From Serpens sp035497915 (lineage in GTDB: Bacteria; Pseudomonadota; Gammaproteobacteria; Pseudomonadales; Pseudomonadaceae), in NCBI RefSeq assembly GCF_035497915.1, contig NZ_DATJCS010000010.1, positions 1 to 64,000 of the forward strand: a DNA stretch of 64,000 bases. The letters run 5' to 3'. A program made the translations under genes and the position numbers. The notes beneath the pieces are model-generated. The model had not been told where the DNA came from. It was given only the letters and a program-made list of their open reading frames with translations, and did no database searches. Of this stretch, positions 21,924 to 31,885 are shown piece after piece. Each line of letters opens with the position of its first letter. Position 1 is the stretch's first letter.

Positions 21924-22571
21924 ATGAAAGCCTTTACCCAACACACCGGCCTGGTCTGCCCGCTGGATCGCGCCAACGTCGACACCGACCAGATCATTCC
22001 CAAGCAATTCCTCAAGTCGATCAAGCGCACCGGCTTCGGCCCCAACCTGTTCGACGAGTGGCGCTACCTGGATGTCGGCCAGCCGAACCAGGACTGCTCG
22101 CAGCGCCCGGTGAACCAGGACTTCGTGCTGAATTTCCCGCGCTACCAGGGCGCCAGCGTGCTGCTGGCTCGCGAGAACTTCGGCTGCGGCTCGTCCCGTG
22201 AACACGCACCGTGGGCGCTGGAAGAGTACGGTTTCCGTACCATCATCGCGCCGAGCTTCGCCGACATCTTCTTCAACAACAGCTTCAAGAACGGCCTGCT
22301 GCCGATCGTGCTGAAGGAAGAAGAAGTCGATGCGCTGTTCCGGCAGGCCGAGGCCACCGAGGGCTATCGGCTCACCGTGGATCTGGCCGCGCAGACGGTC
22401 ACCCGTCCGGACGGCGTGCAGTACCGCTTCGAGATCGATGCCTTCCGCAAGCACTGCCTGCTCAGCGGGCTGGATGACATCGGCCTGACCCTGCAGGACG
22501 CGGATGCCATCAAGGCGTTCGAGAGCAAGCACCGGCAGGCCCAGCCCTGGCTGTTCGGCGCGATCAAGTAA
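21924..22571 (+). CDS. leuD: 3-isopropylmalate dehydratase, small subunit
   Basis: A 215-residue swivel-domain partner of LeuC. Diagnostic motifs are Asn-Val-Asp-Thr-Asp-Gln-Ile-Ile-Pro-Lys, Asn-Phe-Gly-Cys-Gly-Ser-Ser-Arg-Glu-His-Ala and Phe-Ala-Asp-Ile-Phe-Phe-Asn-Asn. It is 12 bases after leuC, with GAGGACA as ribosome site. A 98-base gap with palindromic repeats separates it from leuB. Confidence 0.98.
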   Translation: MKAFTQHTGLVCPLDRANVDTDQIIPKQFLKSIKRTGFGPNLFDEWRYLDVGQPNQDCSQRPVNQDFVLNFPRYQGASVLLARENFGCGSSREHAPWALEEYGFRTIIAPSFADIFFNNSFKNGLLPIVLKEEEVDALFRQAEATEGYRLTVDLAAQTVTRPDGVQYRFEIDAFRKHCLLSGLDDIGLTLQDADAIKAFESKHRQAQPWLFGAIK

Positions 22572-22584
22572 TGCGATGAGGTCG

Positions 22585-22648
22585 GGTGGATGACGCTTCA
22601 TCCATCCACCTTGCAGAGTTTTCGGTGGATGAAAACGCGTCATCCACC
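22585..22648. repeat. two palindromic GGTGGAT repeats between leuD and leuB
   Basis: GGTGGATGACGC... closes with ATCCATCCACC at 22610, and GGTGGATGA (22624-22632) pairs perfectly with TCATCCACC (22640-22648). A related element is at 53769-53794. This looks like a short REP-type family distinct from the GGCCGG family in the window. Confidence 0.7.
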
Positions 22649-22669
22649 CTACGAAAATAGAGGAATGCA

Positions 22670-23752
<1,083 letters not shown>

Positions 23753-23760
23753 TCTCACCG

Positions 23761-23798
23761 GCCTGCCGCCCGCGGGCGGCAGGCCCACTTTCCTTTTT
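23761..23798 (+). terminator. hairpin between leuB and asd, terminator-like
   Basis: A perfect 24-base palindrome at 23761-23784 (GCCTGCCGCCCG and its complement) is followed by a T-rich stretch (23789-23798). The T tract is displaced from the stem, so it may only attenuate read-through into asd. Confidence 0.6.
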
Positions 23799-23817
23799 CG
23801 AGGGTGTAGTTACAAAG

Positions 23818-24930
23818 ATGAAACGTGTAGGTCTGATCGGCTGGCGTGGCATGGTGGGTTCCGTGCTCATGCAGCGCATGCGTGAAGAACGGGACTTCGA
23901 CCTGATCGAGCCGGTGTTCTTCACTACCTCCAATGTCGGCGGCCAGGGCCCCGAGATCGGCAAGGACATCGCGCCGCTGAAGGACGCCTACAGCCTCGAT
24001 GAACTCAAGTCCCTCGATGTGATCCTCACCTGCCAGGGTGGCGACTACACCAGCGAGGTCTATCCCAAGCTGCGCGAAGCCGGCTGGCAGGGCTACTGGA
24101 TCGACGCCGCCTCGACGCTGCGCATGGCCGATGACGCGGTCATCGTCCTGGATCCGGTCAACCGCCGGGTCATCGACCAGCAGCTGGATGCTGGCGTCAA
24201 GAACTACATCGGCGGCAACTGCACCGTCAGCCTTATGCTGATGGCTCTCGGCGGCCTGTACGAAGCCGGGCTGGTGGAGTGGATGAGCGCCATGACCTAC
24301 CAGGCCGCCTCCGGCGCCGGCGCGCAGAACATGCGCGAGCTGATCAAGCAGATGGGCACTATTCACGGTGCGGTGGCCGACGACCTGGCCAATCCGGCCA
24401 GTGCCATCCTCGATATCGACCGCAAGGTGGCCGAGGCCATGCGCGGCGAGGCCTTCCCGGTGGATCATTTCGGCGTGCCGCTGGCTGGCAGCCTGATCCC
24501 CTGGATCGACAAGGAGCTGCCCAACGGCCAGAGTCGCGAAGAGTGGAAGGGCCAGGCCGAGACCAACAAGATCCTGGGTCGCAACAAGAGCCCGATTCCG
24601 GTGGATGGCCTGTGCGTGCGCATTGGCGCCATGCGCTGCCACAGTCAGGCGCTGACCATCAAGCTCAACAAGGATGTGCCGCTGTCGGATATCGAAGGGC
24701 TGATCAGCCAGCACAATCCCTGGGTCAGGCTGGTGCCTAACCATCGCGAACAGTCCATGCGCGAACTGGGTCCGACCGCAGTCACCGGCACGCTGAACGT
24801 TCCGGTCGGGCGTCTGCGCAAGCTCAACATGGGTTCCCAGTACCTGGGCGCCTTCACCGTTGGTGATCAGCTGTTGTGGGGTGCGGCCGAGCCGCTGCGT
24901 CGCATGCTGCGCATCCTTCTGGAGCGTTGA
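23818..24930 (+). CDS. asd: aspartate-semialdehyde dehydrogenase
   Basis: Reduces aspartyl phosphate (product of LysC) to aspartate semialdehyde, the branch point to lysine/diaminopimelate, methionine and threonine. 370 residues; Rossmann motif Gly-Leu-Ile-Gly-Trp-Arg-Gly-Met-Val-Gly at the N-terminus and catalytic Cys135 in Gly-Gly-Asn-Cys-Thr-Val-Ser. His near the conserved Arg-Ile-Gly-Ala-Met-Arg-Cys-His-Ser is present. No second asd-like (usg) gene follows before fimV, unlike P. aeruginosa as I remember it. Confidence 0.97.
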   Translation: MKRVGLIGWRGMVGSVLMQRMREERDFDLIEPVFFTTSNVGGQGPEIGKDIAPLKDAYSLDELKSLDVILTCQGGDYTSEVYPKLREAGWQGYWIDAASTLRMADDAVIVLDPVNRRVIDQQLDAGVKNYIGGNCTVSLMLMALGGLYEAGLVEWMSAMTYQAASGAGAQNMRELIKQMGTIHGAVADDLANPASAILDIDRKVAEAMRGEAFPVDHFGVPLAGSLIPWIDKELPNGQSREEWKGQAETNKILGRNKSPIPVDGLCVRIGAMRCHSQALTIKLNKDVPLSDIEGLISQHNPWVRLVPNHREQSMRELGPTAVTGTLNVPVGRLRKLNMGSQYLGAFTVGDQLLWGAAEPLRRMLRILLER

Positions 24931-24946
24931 TCGCCTGCGATCGGCA

Positions 24947-24983
24947 CAGAACGCCACGGTTTGTCCGTGGCGTTCTGCTTTTC
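24947..24983 (+). terminator. Rho-independent terminator of asd
   Basis: CAGAACGCCACGG (24947-24959) pairs with CCGTGGCGTTCTG (24965-24977) around TTTGT, followed by CTTTTC. Confidence 0.85.
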
Positions 24984-25245
24984 GTCACCCGGCGCCTCGT
25001 GCAGGTTGCCGGTCGGCGCGACTTGATTTGTGGATTGTGTCCGATAACGTCCGGAAAGGCTCCGCAACGAATGACGTGTGCGCGGCTCGGTTGTTGATAA
25101 AACGGTACCCGTCAAAGATACTTACCGAAATTTTCAAGGGCTTAACCCACTTGACGCTAAGGTCGAGACAGGAAGCCGGCCTCGTTCTGGCCATAGAGGC
25201 GTGTCCGCCTCCTTGTCGCCAGAGGGAAAGTACAAGGAAACCAAT

Positions 25246-28011
25246 ATGGCTCGGATTCGCAAACTGGTGCTGGCAATTGCGGCTGCTTCGGCGCTTTCCT
25301 CCGGGGTCGCTCATGCGCTGGGATTGGGGGAAATTTCTCTACAATCGGCCCTGAACCAGCCTTTGGTTGCTGAAATCGAACTGTTGGATGTGCGGAGCCT
25401 GACTTCCACGGAAGTCATGCCATCGCTGGCCTCGGCGGAGGAGTTTCAGAGGGCCGGGGTCGACCGTCCCTTCTTCCTGAACGACCTGCAGTTCTCCCCG
25501 GTCATCACCGCCCAGGGCAAGAGCATCATCCGCATCAGTTCCAGCAAGCCGGTGCGCGAGCCCTATCTGAATTTCCTCGTCGAAGTGCACTGGCCGAGTG
25601 GTCGTGCGCTTCGCGAGTACACCGTGCTGCTCGATCCGCCGCTCTACAACCCGCAGAACAGCGCGGATGTTGCACCGCAGCTGGCTGTCGCCGCGCCGAC
25701 GGCCCAGCCGCAGAGTCAGTCCGCGGCCCGCGCGCCGCAGCCGACGCGTAGCGCACCGTCCACCGTGCGGCCCGTCGCGCCTCAGCCCGAGCGGCAGAGT
25801 GAATACCGTACGGTCGCCCATGACACGCTGTGGGAAATCGCCGCGCGTCATCAGCGTGGTAACGCCACGGTCCAGCAGACCATGCTGGCGATCCAGGATC
25901 TGAACCCCAGCGCCTTCATCAACGACAACATCAACCTGCTCAAGACCGGCCAGGTGCTGCGCCTGCCCGACGAGCAGCAGATCGCCGCCCGCACCCGCCG
26001 CGAAGCCATCGCCCGGGTTGCCGAGCAGAACGCTGCCTGGCAGGCCTGGCGACAGGCGCGCAGTCAGGTTGCCGGCGAACGCCAGCTGGACGCCACCCGG
26101 CGGACCGCCGCCGGCGCGGCGCCCGCGCAGGTGGAGCTTGGCGACAGCCTGCGACTGGTCGCCGGCAGCGAGGGTCGTTCGGCAGAGGGTCAGGATGCCG
26201 GCAACGCCGACGCAATGGCCGACAAGCTGGCGGTGGCCCAGGAGAACCTGGACACCTCCCGGCGCGCCAGTGCGGAACTCGAAGGCCGCATGGGTGATCT
26301 GCAGAGCCAGCTGGACAAGCTGCAGCGCCTGATCGAACTGAAGGACAGCCGGCTGGCCCGTCTGCAGTCCCGCCTGGCGGAGGAGGAGCAGGCAGCCCAA
26401 CAGGCTCCTGAGGCCACCACTGAACCGGCGCCTGCCGCATCCGAGGCGCCGCAGCAGAACCCGGCGGCGTCGGACCAGCCAGTGGCGGCGCCGGAGGAGG
26501 CGCGCAGCGATGATGCTGCGCCCGGCGCCTCTGCGGCGCCGCTGCAAAGTGTGATCGAACAGCCGGCCCCTGCGCCGGCTGAAGTGCTTCAGAGCGTCGT
26601 GCCCGTCGTCGATCCGGCCCAGCCGGCGGCGAACGAGTCCGGCCTGCAGGGCTATGTCGACCGCCTGCTGGCCGATCCGCTCCTGCTGGGCGCCATTGGC
26701 GGCGGCAGCCTGCTGGCGCTGCTGCTGGCCCTGATGGCGCTGTCCCGCCGCAATGCGCTCAAGGAGGCCGAGCTGCAGGAAGGGCTCGGGCTGAGCGATG
26801 ACGATCAGGCATTCAGTGAGGAGCTGGCGCTGCCCAGCAGCAGCTTCGACGATCTCGGCGGGGTTTCCCGCAACGGCAAGTCGGGCGCCAAGGCGGATGA
26901 AGCGGTCGATGTGCTGGGCGAGGCCAACATCTACATCGCTTACGGCCGTTTCAACCAGGCCGCCGAGCTGCTGCTCAATACCCTGGATGAGCAGCCCGAG
27001 CGTCGGGACCTGCGCCTGAAGCTGATGGAAGTGTTCGCCGAACAGGGCGACCGCGCCGGCTTCCAGCAGCAGGAAGCCGAACTGCGTGAAGTCGGCGGCG
27101 CCGACAGCGAAATCCGCCAGTTGAAGAGCCGTTATCCGGACATCGCCCAGGCGCCGGTTGCCGCCCCGGTCGCGGCCGGGGCGTTGGCCGTCGGCGCAAC
27201 CGCTGGAGCGGTCGCCCTGACTGACTGGCAGGATACGCAGGAGGAGCCGCTGCCCAGCCTGGACGAGCTGAGCTTCGATGACGAGCTGCAGGTGTCCGCG
27301 CCGCTGGCCGCGCCGACTGCGTCGAACGATTTCGACAAGCCTCTGCCGGATTTCGATGCGCTGGACTTCGATCTGCAGCTGGATAGCGAGCCGAGTCTGG
27401 GCGACCTGCCGGTTGCCGAACCGGTGGCGCCGGCGAGCGTGCCCGCGGACAAGCCGGTCGAGCCCGAGCCCGAAGCACTGTCCGACCTGGAATTCACCCT
27501 GGACGACCCGTTCGAGTCGCTGGAATCCTTCGACGACGAAGGCGTCGAGAACGAGGACGACCTGCCCGAGCTCGAGTTGCCGACGCTGAACGCCATCGAG
27601 ACGCCCGGGCGCGAGGCCGAACTGTCGATGTTGCCGGAGGATTTCGATCTCTCCCTGGCCGAGGCCGAGCAGCTGCTGTCCGGTGATGAGCCGGAGCCGT
27701 CGGCGGTGGATGATTTCGAGGCCGAGCTGGAGCGCGTGAACGCCCAGCTGGACACCCTCACCGACGAACTGGAAATGCCCGCCGTCGAGCCGCCGCCGTT
27801 CGACATCACGGATCTGGGACCGCTGGAGGACGATGAAGATTTCGACTTCCTCTCCGGCACCAACGAAACCGCCACCAAGCTTGACCTGGCCCGTGCGTAC
27901 ATCGACATGGGCGACAGCGAGGGCGCCCGAGACATCCTCGATGAGGTGCTGGGCGAAGGTGACGATAGTCAGAAAAACGAAGCGCGAGAGCTGATGGCCC
28001 GCCTGAGCTGA
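25246..28011 (+). CDS. fimV: polar hub protein FimV
   Basis: Inner-membrane peptidoglycan-binding protein that organises type IV pili and cAMP signalling at the pole in Pseudomonas. 921 residues: signal peptide 1-25 (ends Ala-His-Ala), conserved N-domain (Leu-Gly-Glu-Ile-Ser-Leu-Gln-Ser-Ala-Leu-Asn-Gln-Pro-Leu), LysM domain about 185-245, coiled coil about 320-390, Pro/Ala-rich linker, one membrane helix about 478-500, then a highly acidic cytoplasmic region and a C-terminal TPR-like FimV domain (about 875-921; Leu-Asp-Leu-Ala-Arg-Ala-Tyr-Ile-Asp-Met-Gly-Asp). CAAGGAAA lies upstream of ATG 25246. The leader region after the asd terminator is about 260 bases. truA starts 3 bases after the stop. 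Confidence 0.95.
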   Translation: MARIRKLVLAIAAASALSSGVAHALGLGEISLQSALNQPLVAEIELLDVRSLTSTEVMPSLASAEEFQRAGVDRPFFLNDLQFSPVITAQGKSIIRISSSKPVREPYLNFLVEVHWPSGRALREYTVLLDPPLYNPQNSADVAPQLAVAAPTAQPQSQSAARAPQPTRSAPSTVRPVAPQPERQSEYRTVAHDTLWEIAARHQRGNATVQQTMLAIQDLNPSAFINDNINLLKTGQVLRLPDEQQIAARTRREAIARVAEQNAAWQAWRQARSQVAGERQLDATRRTAAGAAPAQVELGDSLRLVAGSEGRSAEGQDAGNADAMADKLAVAQENLDTSRRASAELEGRMGDLQSQLDKLQRLIELKDSRLARLQSRLAEEEQAAQQAPEATTEPAPAASEAPQQNPAASDQPVAAPEEARSDDAAPGASAAPLQSVIEQPAPAPAEVLQSVVPVVDPAQPAANESGLQGYVDRLLADPLLLGAIGGGSLLALLLALMALSRRNALKEAELQEGLGLSDDDQAFSEELALPSSSFDDLGGVSRNGKSGAKADEAVDVLGEANIYIAYGRFNQAAELLLNTLDEQPERRDLRLKLMEVFAEQGDRAGFQQQEAELREVGGADSEIRQLKSRYPDIAQAPVAAPVAAGALAVGATAGAVALTDWQDTQEEPLPSLDELSFDDELQVSAPLAAPTASNDFDKPLPDFDALDFDLQLDSEPSLGDLPVAEPVAPASVPADKPVEPEPEALSDLEFTLDDPFESLESFDDEGVENEDDLPELELPTLNAIETPGREAELSMLPEDFDLSLAEAEQLLSGDEPEPSAVDDFEAELERVNAQLDTLTDELEMPAVEPPPFDITDLGPLEDDEDFDFLSGTNETATKLDLARAYIDMGDSEGARDILDEVLGEGDDSQKNEARELMARLS

Positions 28012-28014
28012 TAG

Positions 28015-28872
28015 ATGACCCAAGCAGTAGTAGCAGTATCACCAGCGGCAGCCGAAGTGGCTGCCGCTGGCGTTTACAGGATCGCCCTGGGCGTGGAGTA
28101 CAAGGGGTCGCGTTATCGCGGCTGGCAGCGCCAGCGTGAGGGTGTGCCCTCCGTCCAGGAGACGCTGGAGCGTGCATTGAGTGAGGTGGCCGCAGAGCCG
28201 ATCACCCTCGAGTGCGCCGGGCGCACCGATGCTTCCGTGCACGCCAGTGGTCAGGTGGTGCATTTCGATACGCGTGTCGAGCGGCCGCTGATCGCCTGGG
28301 TAATGGGTGCCAACGCCAATCTGCCCGGCGATATCAGTGTCTGCTGGGCGAAGGTGATGCCGGCTGATTTTCATGCGCGCTTCAAGGCCTGTGCGCGCCG
28401 TTACCGCTATGTGATCTACAACGATCCGGTGCGTCCCGCCCATATGGCCGAGGAGGTCACCTGGAACCATCGCCCGCTGGATGTGGCGCGCATGCGCGAG
28501 GCGGCCCGCCTGTTGGTGGGTACCCATGATTTCAGCTCATTCCGTGCCTTGAAGTGCCAGGCCAAGTCGCCGATCAAGACGGTTCACCACCTGAACGTGA
28601 TCGAGCATGGCCGCTTCATTGTCCTCGATGTGCGCGCCAACGCCTTCCTGCACCACATGGTGCGCAACTTCGCCGGCGTGCTGATGACTATCGGTGCCGG
28701 TGAGCGTCCGGTGGAGTGGATCAGCGAGATCCTTGCAGCCCGGGACCGGCGTGCCGGCGGCGTCACCGCGCATCCGTATGGTCTGTACCTGGTGCAGGTC
28801 GAATACCCTGAGCCGTTCGAGCTGCCGCAGCGTTACCTCGGGCCGCATTTCCTCTCCGCCCTGCCGGACTGA
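28015..28872 (+). CDS. truA: tRNA pseudouridine(38-40) synthase
   Basis: Isomerises uridines 38-40 in the anticodon stem of many tRNAs. 285 residues with the catalytic Asp72 in Cys-Ala-Gly-Arg-Thr-Asp-Ala-Ser-Val-His-Ala, Tyr in Arg-Arg-Tyr-Arg-Tyr, and Phe-Leu-His-His-Met-Val-Arg-Asn. The first 18 residues are Ala/Val-rich and precede the usual domain start (Tyr-Arg-Ile-Ala-Leu-Gly-Val-Glu-Tyr), so translation may begin later, though 28015 is well placed directly behind fimV and probably coupled to it. Confidence 0.95.
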   Translation: MTQAVVAVSPAAAEVAAAGVYRIALGVEYKGSRYRGWQRQREGVPSVQETLERALSEVAAEPITLECAGRTDASVHASGQVVHFDTRVERPLIAWVMGANANLPGDISVCWAKVMPADFHARFKACARRYRYVIYNDPVRPAHMAEEVTWNHRPLDVARMREAARLLVGTHDFSSFRALKCQAKSPIKTVHHLNVIEHGRFIVLDVRANAFLHHMVRNFAGVLMTIGAGERPVEWISEILAARDRRAGGVTAHPYGLYLVQVEYPEPFELPQRYLGPHFLSALPD

Positions 28873-28923
28873 CACGGGTCGCTGGCGCTGCTACCATCCA
28901 GCCCTGTTTCAAAGGAGCCTATC

Positions 28924-29553
28924 GTGGTCGTTCGCAGCAAGATCTGTGGCATTACCCGCATCGAGGACGCGCTGCTCGCCGCCGAGGCGGGTGCCGACGC
29001 CATCGGGCTGGTGTTCTACGACAAGAGCCCGCGCGCCGTGGATGTGCGCCAGGCGCGCGCCATCCTGGCGGCGCTGCCGCCGTTCGTGACCAGTGTCGGC
29101 CTGTTCGTCAACGCCAGCCGCTGCTTCATCGGCGAGGTGCTGGATGCCGTGCCGCTGGACCTCCTGCAGTTCCACGGTGATGAAACCCCGGAGCAGTGCG
29201 AAGGGCACGGTCGTCCCTGGTTCAAGGCGCTGCGCGTGCGTCCGGGTGACGACCTGCGCGCCGAGGCCGCCCGGTTCAGCGGCGCGCGGGCGATCCTGCT
29301 GGACGCCTACGTGCCCGGCGTGCCAGGTGGCACGGGCGAGCGCTTCGACTGGAAGCTGATTCCCGCCGACCTGCCCCGGCCGCTGATCCTGGCCGGCGGG
29401 CTGACGCCCGACAATGTGGCCGAGGCCATTTCCTCGGTGCGCCCTTACGGCGTGGATGTCAGTGGTGGGGTGGAAGCCTCCAGGGGCATCAAGGACGCCG
29501 CAAAGGTGGCGGCGTTCATCCAGCGCGTGCGCGAGGCTGGCAACGGCATGTGA
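28924..29553 (+). CDS. trpF: phosphoribosylanthranilate isomerase
   Basis: Tryptophan pathway step converting N-(5-phosphoribosyl)anthranilate to CdRP. 209 residues, TIM barrel; Lys-Ile-Cys-Gly-Ile-Thr at the start (catalytic Cys), Gln-Phe-His-Gly-Asp-Glu, and Gly-Gly-Leu-Thr-Pro-Asp-Asn-Val near the phosphate site, with Asp-Val-Ser-Gly-Gly-Val-Glu at the end. The start codon is GTG at 28924, supported by AAAGGAG 5 bases upstream. No other trp gene is nearby, as is normal in Pseudomonas where trpF lies in the truA-trpF-accD-folC run. Confidence 0.97.
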   Translation: MVVRSKICGITRIEDALLAAEAGADAIGLVFYDKSPRAVDVRQARAILAALPPFVTSVGLFVNASRCFIGEVLDAVPLDLLQFHGDETPEQCEGHGRPWFKALRVRPGDDLRAEAARFSGARAILLDAYVPGVPGGTGERFDWKLIPADLPRPLILAGGLTPDNVAEAISSVRPYGVDVSGGVEASRGIKDAAKVAAFIQRVREAGNGM

Positions 29554-29694
29554 CGAGCGCGATGGCTCGGCCGTCTTTAGCTCCAATCGTCGGCAGAACC
29601 GAGACCCCGGGCGGGCCCGGGCTTGTGTCGGCAAATACTGAGAATTCACCCCTGGCGTGCAACGTCTCGGGTATCGAAGCTGCGGAGAACAATG

Positions 29695-30579
29695 ATGAGC
29701 AACTGGCTGGTAGACAAGCTGATCCCTTCGATCATGCGTTCCGAGGTTACGAAGAGCTCGGTTCCGGAAGGTCTGTGGCACAAGTGCCCGTCCTGCGATG
29801 CGGTGCTGTACAAGCCCGAGCTGGAAAAGAACCTGGACGTCTGCCCCAAGTGCAACCACCACATGCGCATCAATGCGCGCACCCGCCTGAACATGTTCCT
29901 GGACCCGGAAGGCCGCGAGGAGCTGGGCGTGGACCTGGAACCGGTGGACCGTCTGAAGTTCCGCGACAGCAAGAAATACAAGGACCGCCTGGTGGCCGCC
30001 CAGCGCGACACCGGCGAGAAGGACGCCCTGGTGGCCATGCGTGGCCAGCTGCAGGGCATGCCGATCGTGGCGGCCGCCTTCGAGTTCTCCTTCATGGGCG
30101 GTTCCATGGGCTCGATCGTCGGTGAGCGCTTCGTGCGTGCCGCCAACGTGGCCCTGGAGCAGCGCATTCCCTTCGTGTGCTTCTCCGCCTCGGGTGGCGC
30201 GCGCATGCAGGAAGCGCTGATCTCCCTGATGCAGATGGCCAAGACTTCCGCCGCGCTGGCGCGCCTGCGCGAGGAAGGCATCCCCTTCGTCTCGGTGCTG
30301 ACCGACCCGGTCTACGGCGGCGTGTCCGCCAGTCTGGCCATGCTCGGCGATGTCATCGTCAGCGAGCCGCGCGCCCTGATCGGCTTCGCCGGTCCGCGCG
30401 TGATCGAGCAGACCGTGCGCGAGAAGCTGCCGGAAGGCTTCCAGCGCGGCGAGTTCCTGCTGGCCCATGGCGCCATCGACCTGATCATCCCGCGCCATGA
30501 GCTGCGCGAGCGCCTGGCCCGTCTGCTGGCCCAGTTCATGAATCTGCCGACTCCGGTGGAAGTGCCTCGCTACGCATGA
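29695..30579 (+). CDS. accD: acetyl-CoA carboxylase carboxyltransferase, beta subunit
   Basis: With AccA forms the carboxyltransferase that makes malonyl-CoA. 294 residues; N-terminal zinc ribbon with Cys31, Cys34, Cys50 and Cys53 (Cys-Pro-Ser-Cys, Cys-Pro-Lys-Cys), followed by a crotonase-type domain (Ser-Ala-Ser-Gly-Gly-Ala-Arg-Met-Gln-Glu, and Gly-Phe-Ala-Gly-Pro-Arg-Val-Ile). Two adjacent ATG codons (29692, 29695) are possible; the second gives the usual Met-Ser-Asn-Trp-Leu. The stop overlaps folC by four bases (ATGA). Confidence 0.97.
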   Translation: MSNWLVDKLIPSIMRSEVTKSSVPEGLWHKCPSCDAVLYKPELEKNLDVCPKCNHHMRINARTRLNMFLDPEGREELGVDLEPVDRLKFRDSKKYKDRLVAAQRDTGEKDALVAMRGQLQGMPIVAAAFEFSFMGGSMGSIVGERFVRAANVALEQRIPFVCFSASGGARMQEALISLMQMAKTSAALARLREEGIPFVSVLTDPVYGGVSASLAMLGDVIVSEPRALIGFAGPRVIEQTVREKLPEGFQRGEFLLAHGAIDLIIPRHELRERLARLLAQFMNLPTPVEVPRYA

Positions 30580-31853
30580 AGACCCTCGCCGACTGGCTGA
30601 GCTACCTCGAACAGCTGCACCCCAGCGCCATCGACATGGGGCTGGAGCGCGCCGGTGAGGTGGCTCGGCGCCTCGGCCTGGGACGGCCCGCATCCACGGT
30701 GATCACGGTCACCGGCACCAACGGCAAGGGCTCCACCTGCGCGCTGCTGGCCGCGCTGTTGCGCGCGCAGGGGCATCGCGTGGGCGCCTACAGTTCGCCG
30801 CACCTGCTGCGCTACAACGAGCGGGTGCGCATCGACGATCGGGATGCCAGCGATGCCGACCTGTGTGCCGCCTTCGCGGCGGTCGAGCAGGCGCGCGGCG
30901 AGATTTCCCTGACCTATTTCGAGATGGGCACCCTGGCGGCCTTCTGGCTGTTCGAGCGCGCCGCGCTGGACTTCGCCGTGCTGGAGGTGGGGCTGGGTGG
31001 GCGGCTGGACGCCGTCAACCTGGTGGACGCCGATCTGGCACTGGTGACCAGCATCGCCGTGGATCACAGCGAATGGCTGGGCGACAGCCGCGAGTCGGTG
31101 GCCGTCGAGAAGGCGGGCATCTTCCGCGCCGGCAAGCCGGCACTCTGCGGCGATCCGCAACCGCCGGCCGTGCTGGAACAGCGCGCCGCCGCGCTGGGCG
31201 CACCCTTCTGGCAGCGCGGCCGGGATTTCGACCTGAGCATCGGGGCCGAGCGCTGGCACTGGCGGGGCCAGGATGCACACGGCGCGGCCCTGGCGCTGCG
31301 CGATCTGCCCCTGTTGAACCTGCCGATGCAGAATGCCGCCCTGGCGCTGCAGGCCTACGCATTGCTCGATCAGCCGTGGCAGCCGGAGCGCCTGCAGCAG
31401 GCGCTGCGCGAGGCGCGTGTCACCGGGCGCCTGGATCGTCGCACGTTGCGCCATCACGGGCGACGCGTGTCGCTGCTGCTGGATGTCGGCCATAATCCCC
31501 ACGCCGCCGCCTACCTCGCCGAGCGGCTGGAAACGCTCACGGGACGCCGCCTGGCGGTGTTTGGCCTGCTGGCCGACAAGGACCTGGAGGGCGTGCTCGA
31601 CCCGCTGCTGGCCAAGATTGACCGCTGGGCCGTGGCCGACCTGCCCACGCCACGCACGCGCAGTGGCGCGGTGCTGGAAGCCGCGTTGCGCGCGCGGGGT
31701 GCGCAGGCCGCCAGCTATCCGTCGATCGGCGCGGCGCTGGATGCCTGTTGCGCCGAAGCGGGTGAGGGTGACGAGGTGCTGGTGTTCGGATCGTTCTACA
31801 GCGTGGCCGCAGCCCTGGAGTGGCTCGACCAGGCGGGATGCGAAGACAGCTGA
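30576..31853 (+). CDS. folC: dihydrofolate synthase / folylpolyglutamate synthase
   Basis: Adds glutamate to dihydropteroate and then polyglutamates to folates. 425 residues; Mur-ligase-like P-loop Thr-Gly-Thr-Asn-Gly-Lys-Gly-Ser-Thr, Tyr-Ser-Ser-Pro-His-Leu, Glu-Val-Gly-Leu-Gly-Gly-Arg-Leu-Asp-Ala, and Asp-Val-Gly-His-Asn-Pro-His. Its ATG overlaps the accD stop, so translation is coupled. The link between accD and folC is conserved across gammaproteobacteria. Confidence 0.96.
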   Translation: MKTLADWLSYLEQLHPSAIDMGLERAGEVARRLGLGRPASTVITVTGTNGKGSTCALLAALLRAQGHRVGAYSSPHLLRYNERVRIDDRDASDADLCAAFAAVEQARGEISLTYFEMGTLAAFWLFERAALDFAVLEVGLGGRLDAVNLVDADLALVTSIAVDHSEWLGDSRESVAVEKAGIFRAGKPALCGDPQPPAVLEQRAAALGAPFWQRGRDFDLSIGAERWHWRGQDAHGAALALRDLPLLNLPMQNAALALQAYALLDQPWQPERLQQALREARVTGRLDRRTLRHHGRRVSLLLDVGHNPHAAAYLAERLETLTGRRLAVFGLLADKDLEGVLDPLLAKIDRWAVADLPTPRTRSGAVLEAALRARGAQAASYPSIGAALDACCAEAGEGDEVLVFGSFYSVAAALEWLDQAGCEDS

Positions 31854-31885
31854 TCGCGCCGTCGCGCTGAACCAAGGAGTGTGAG

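Noticed and set aside
25339..28023. 894-codon open frame opposite fimV
   Set aside because: Antisense shadow of a GC-rich, Ala/Glu-rich gene; no start signal or recognisable domain.
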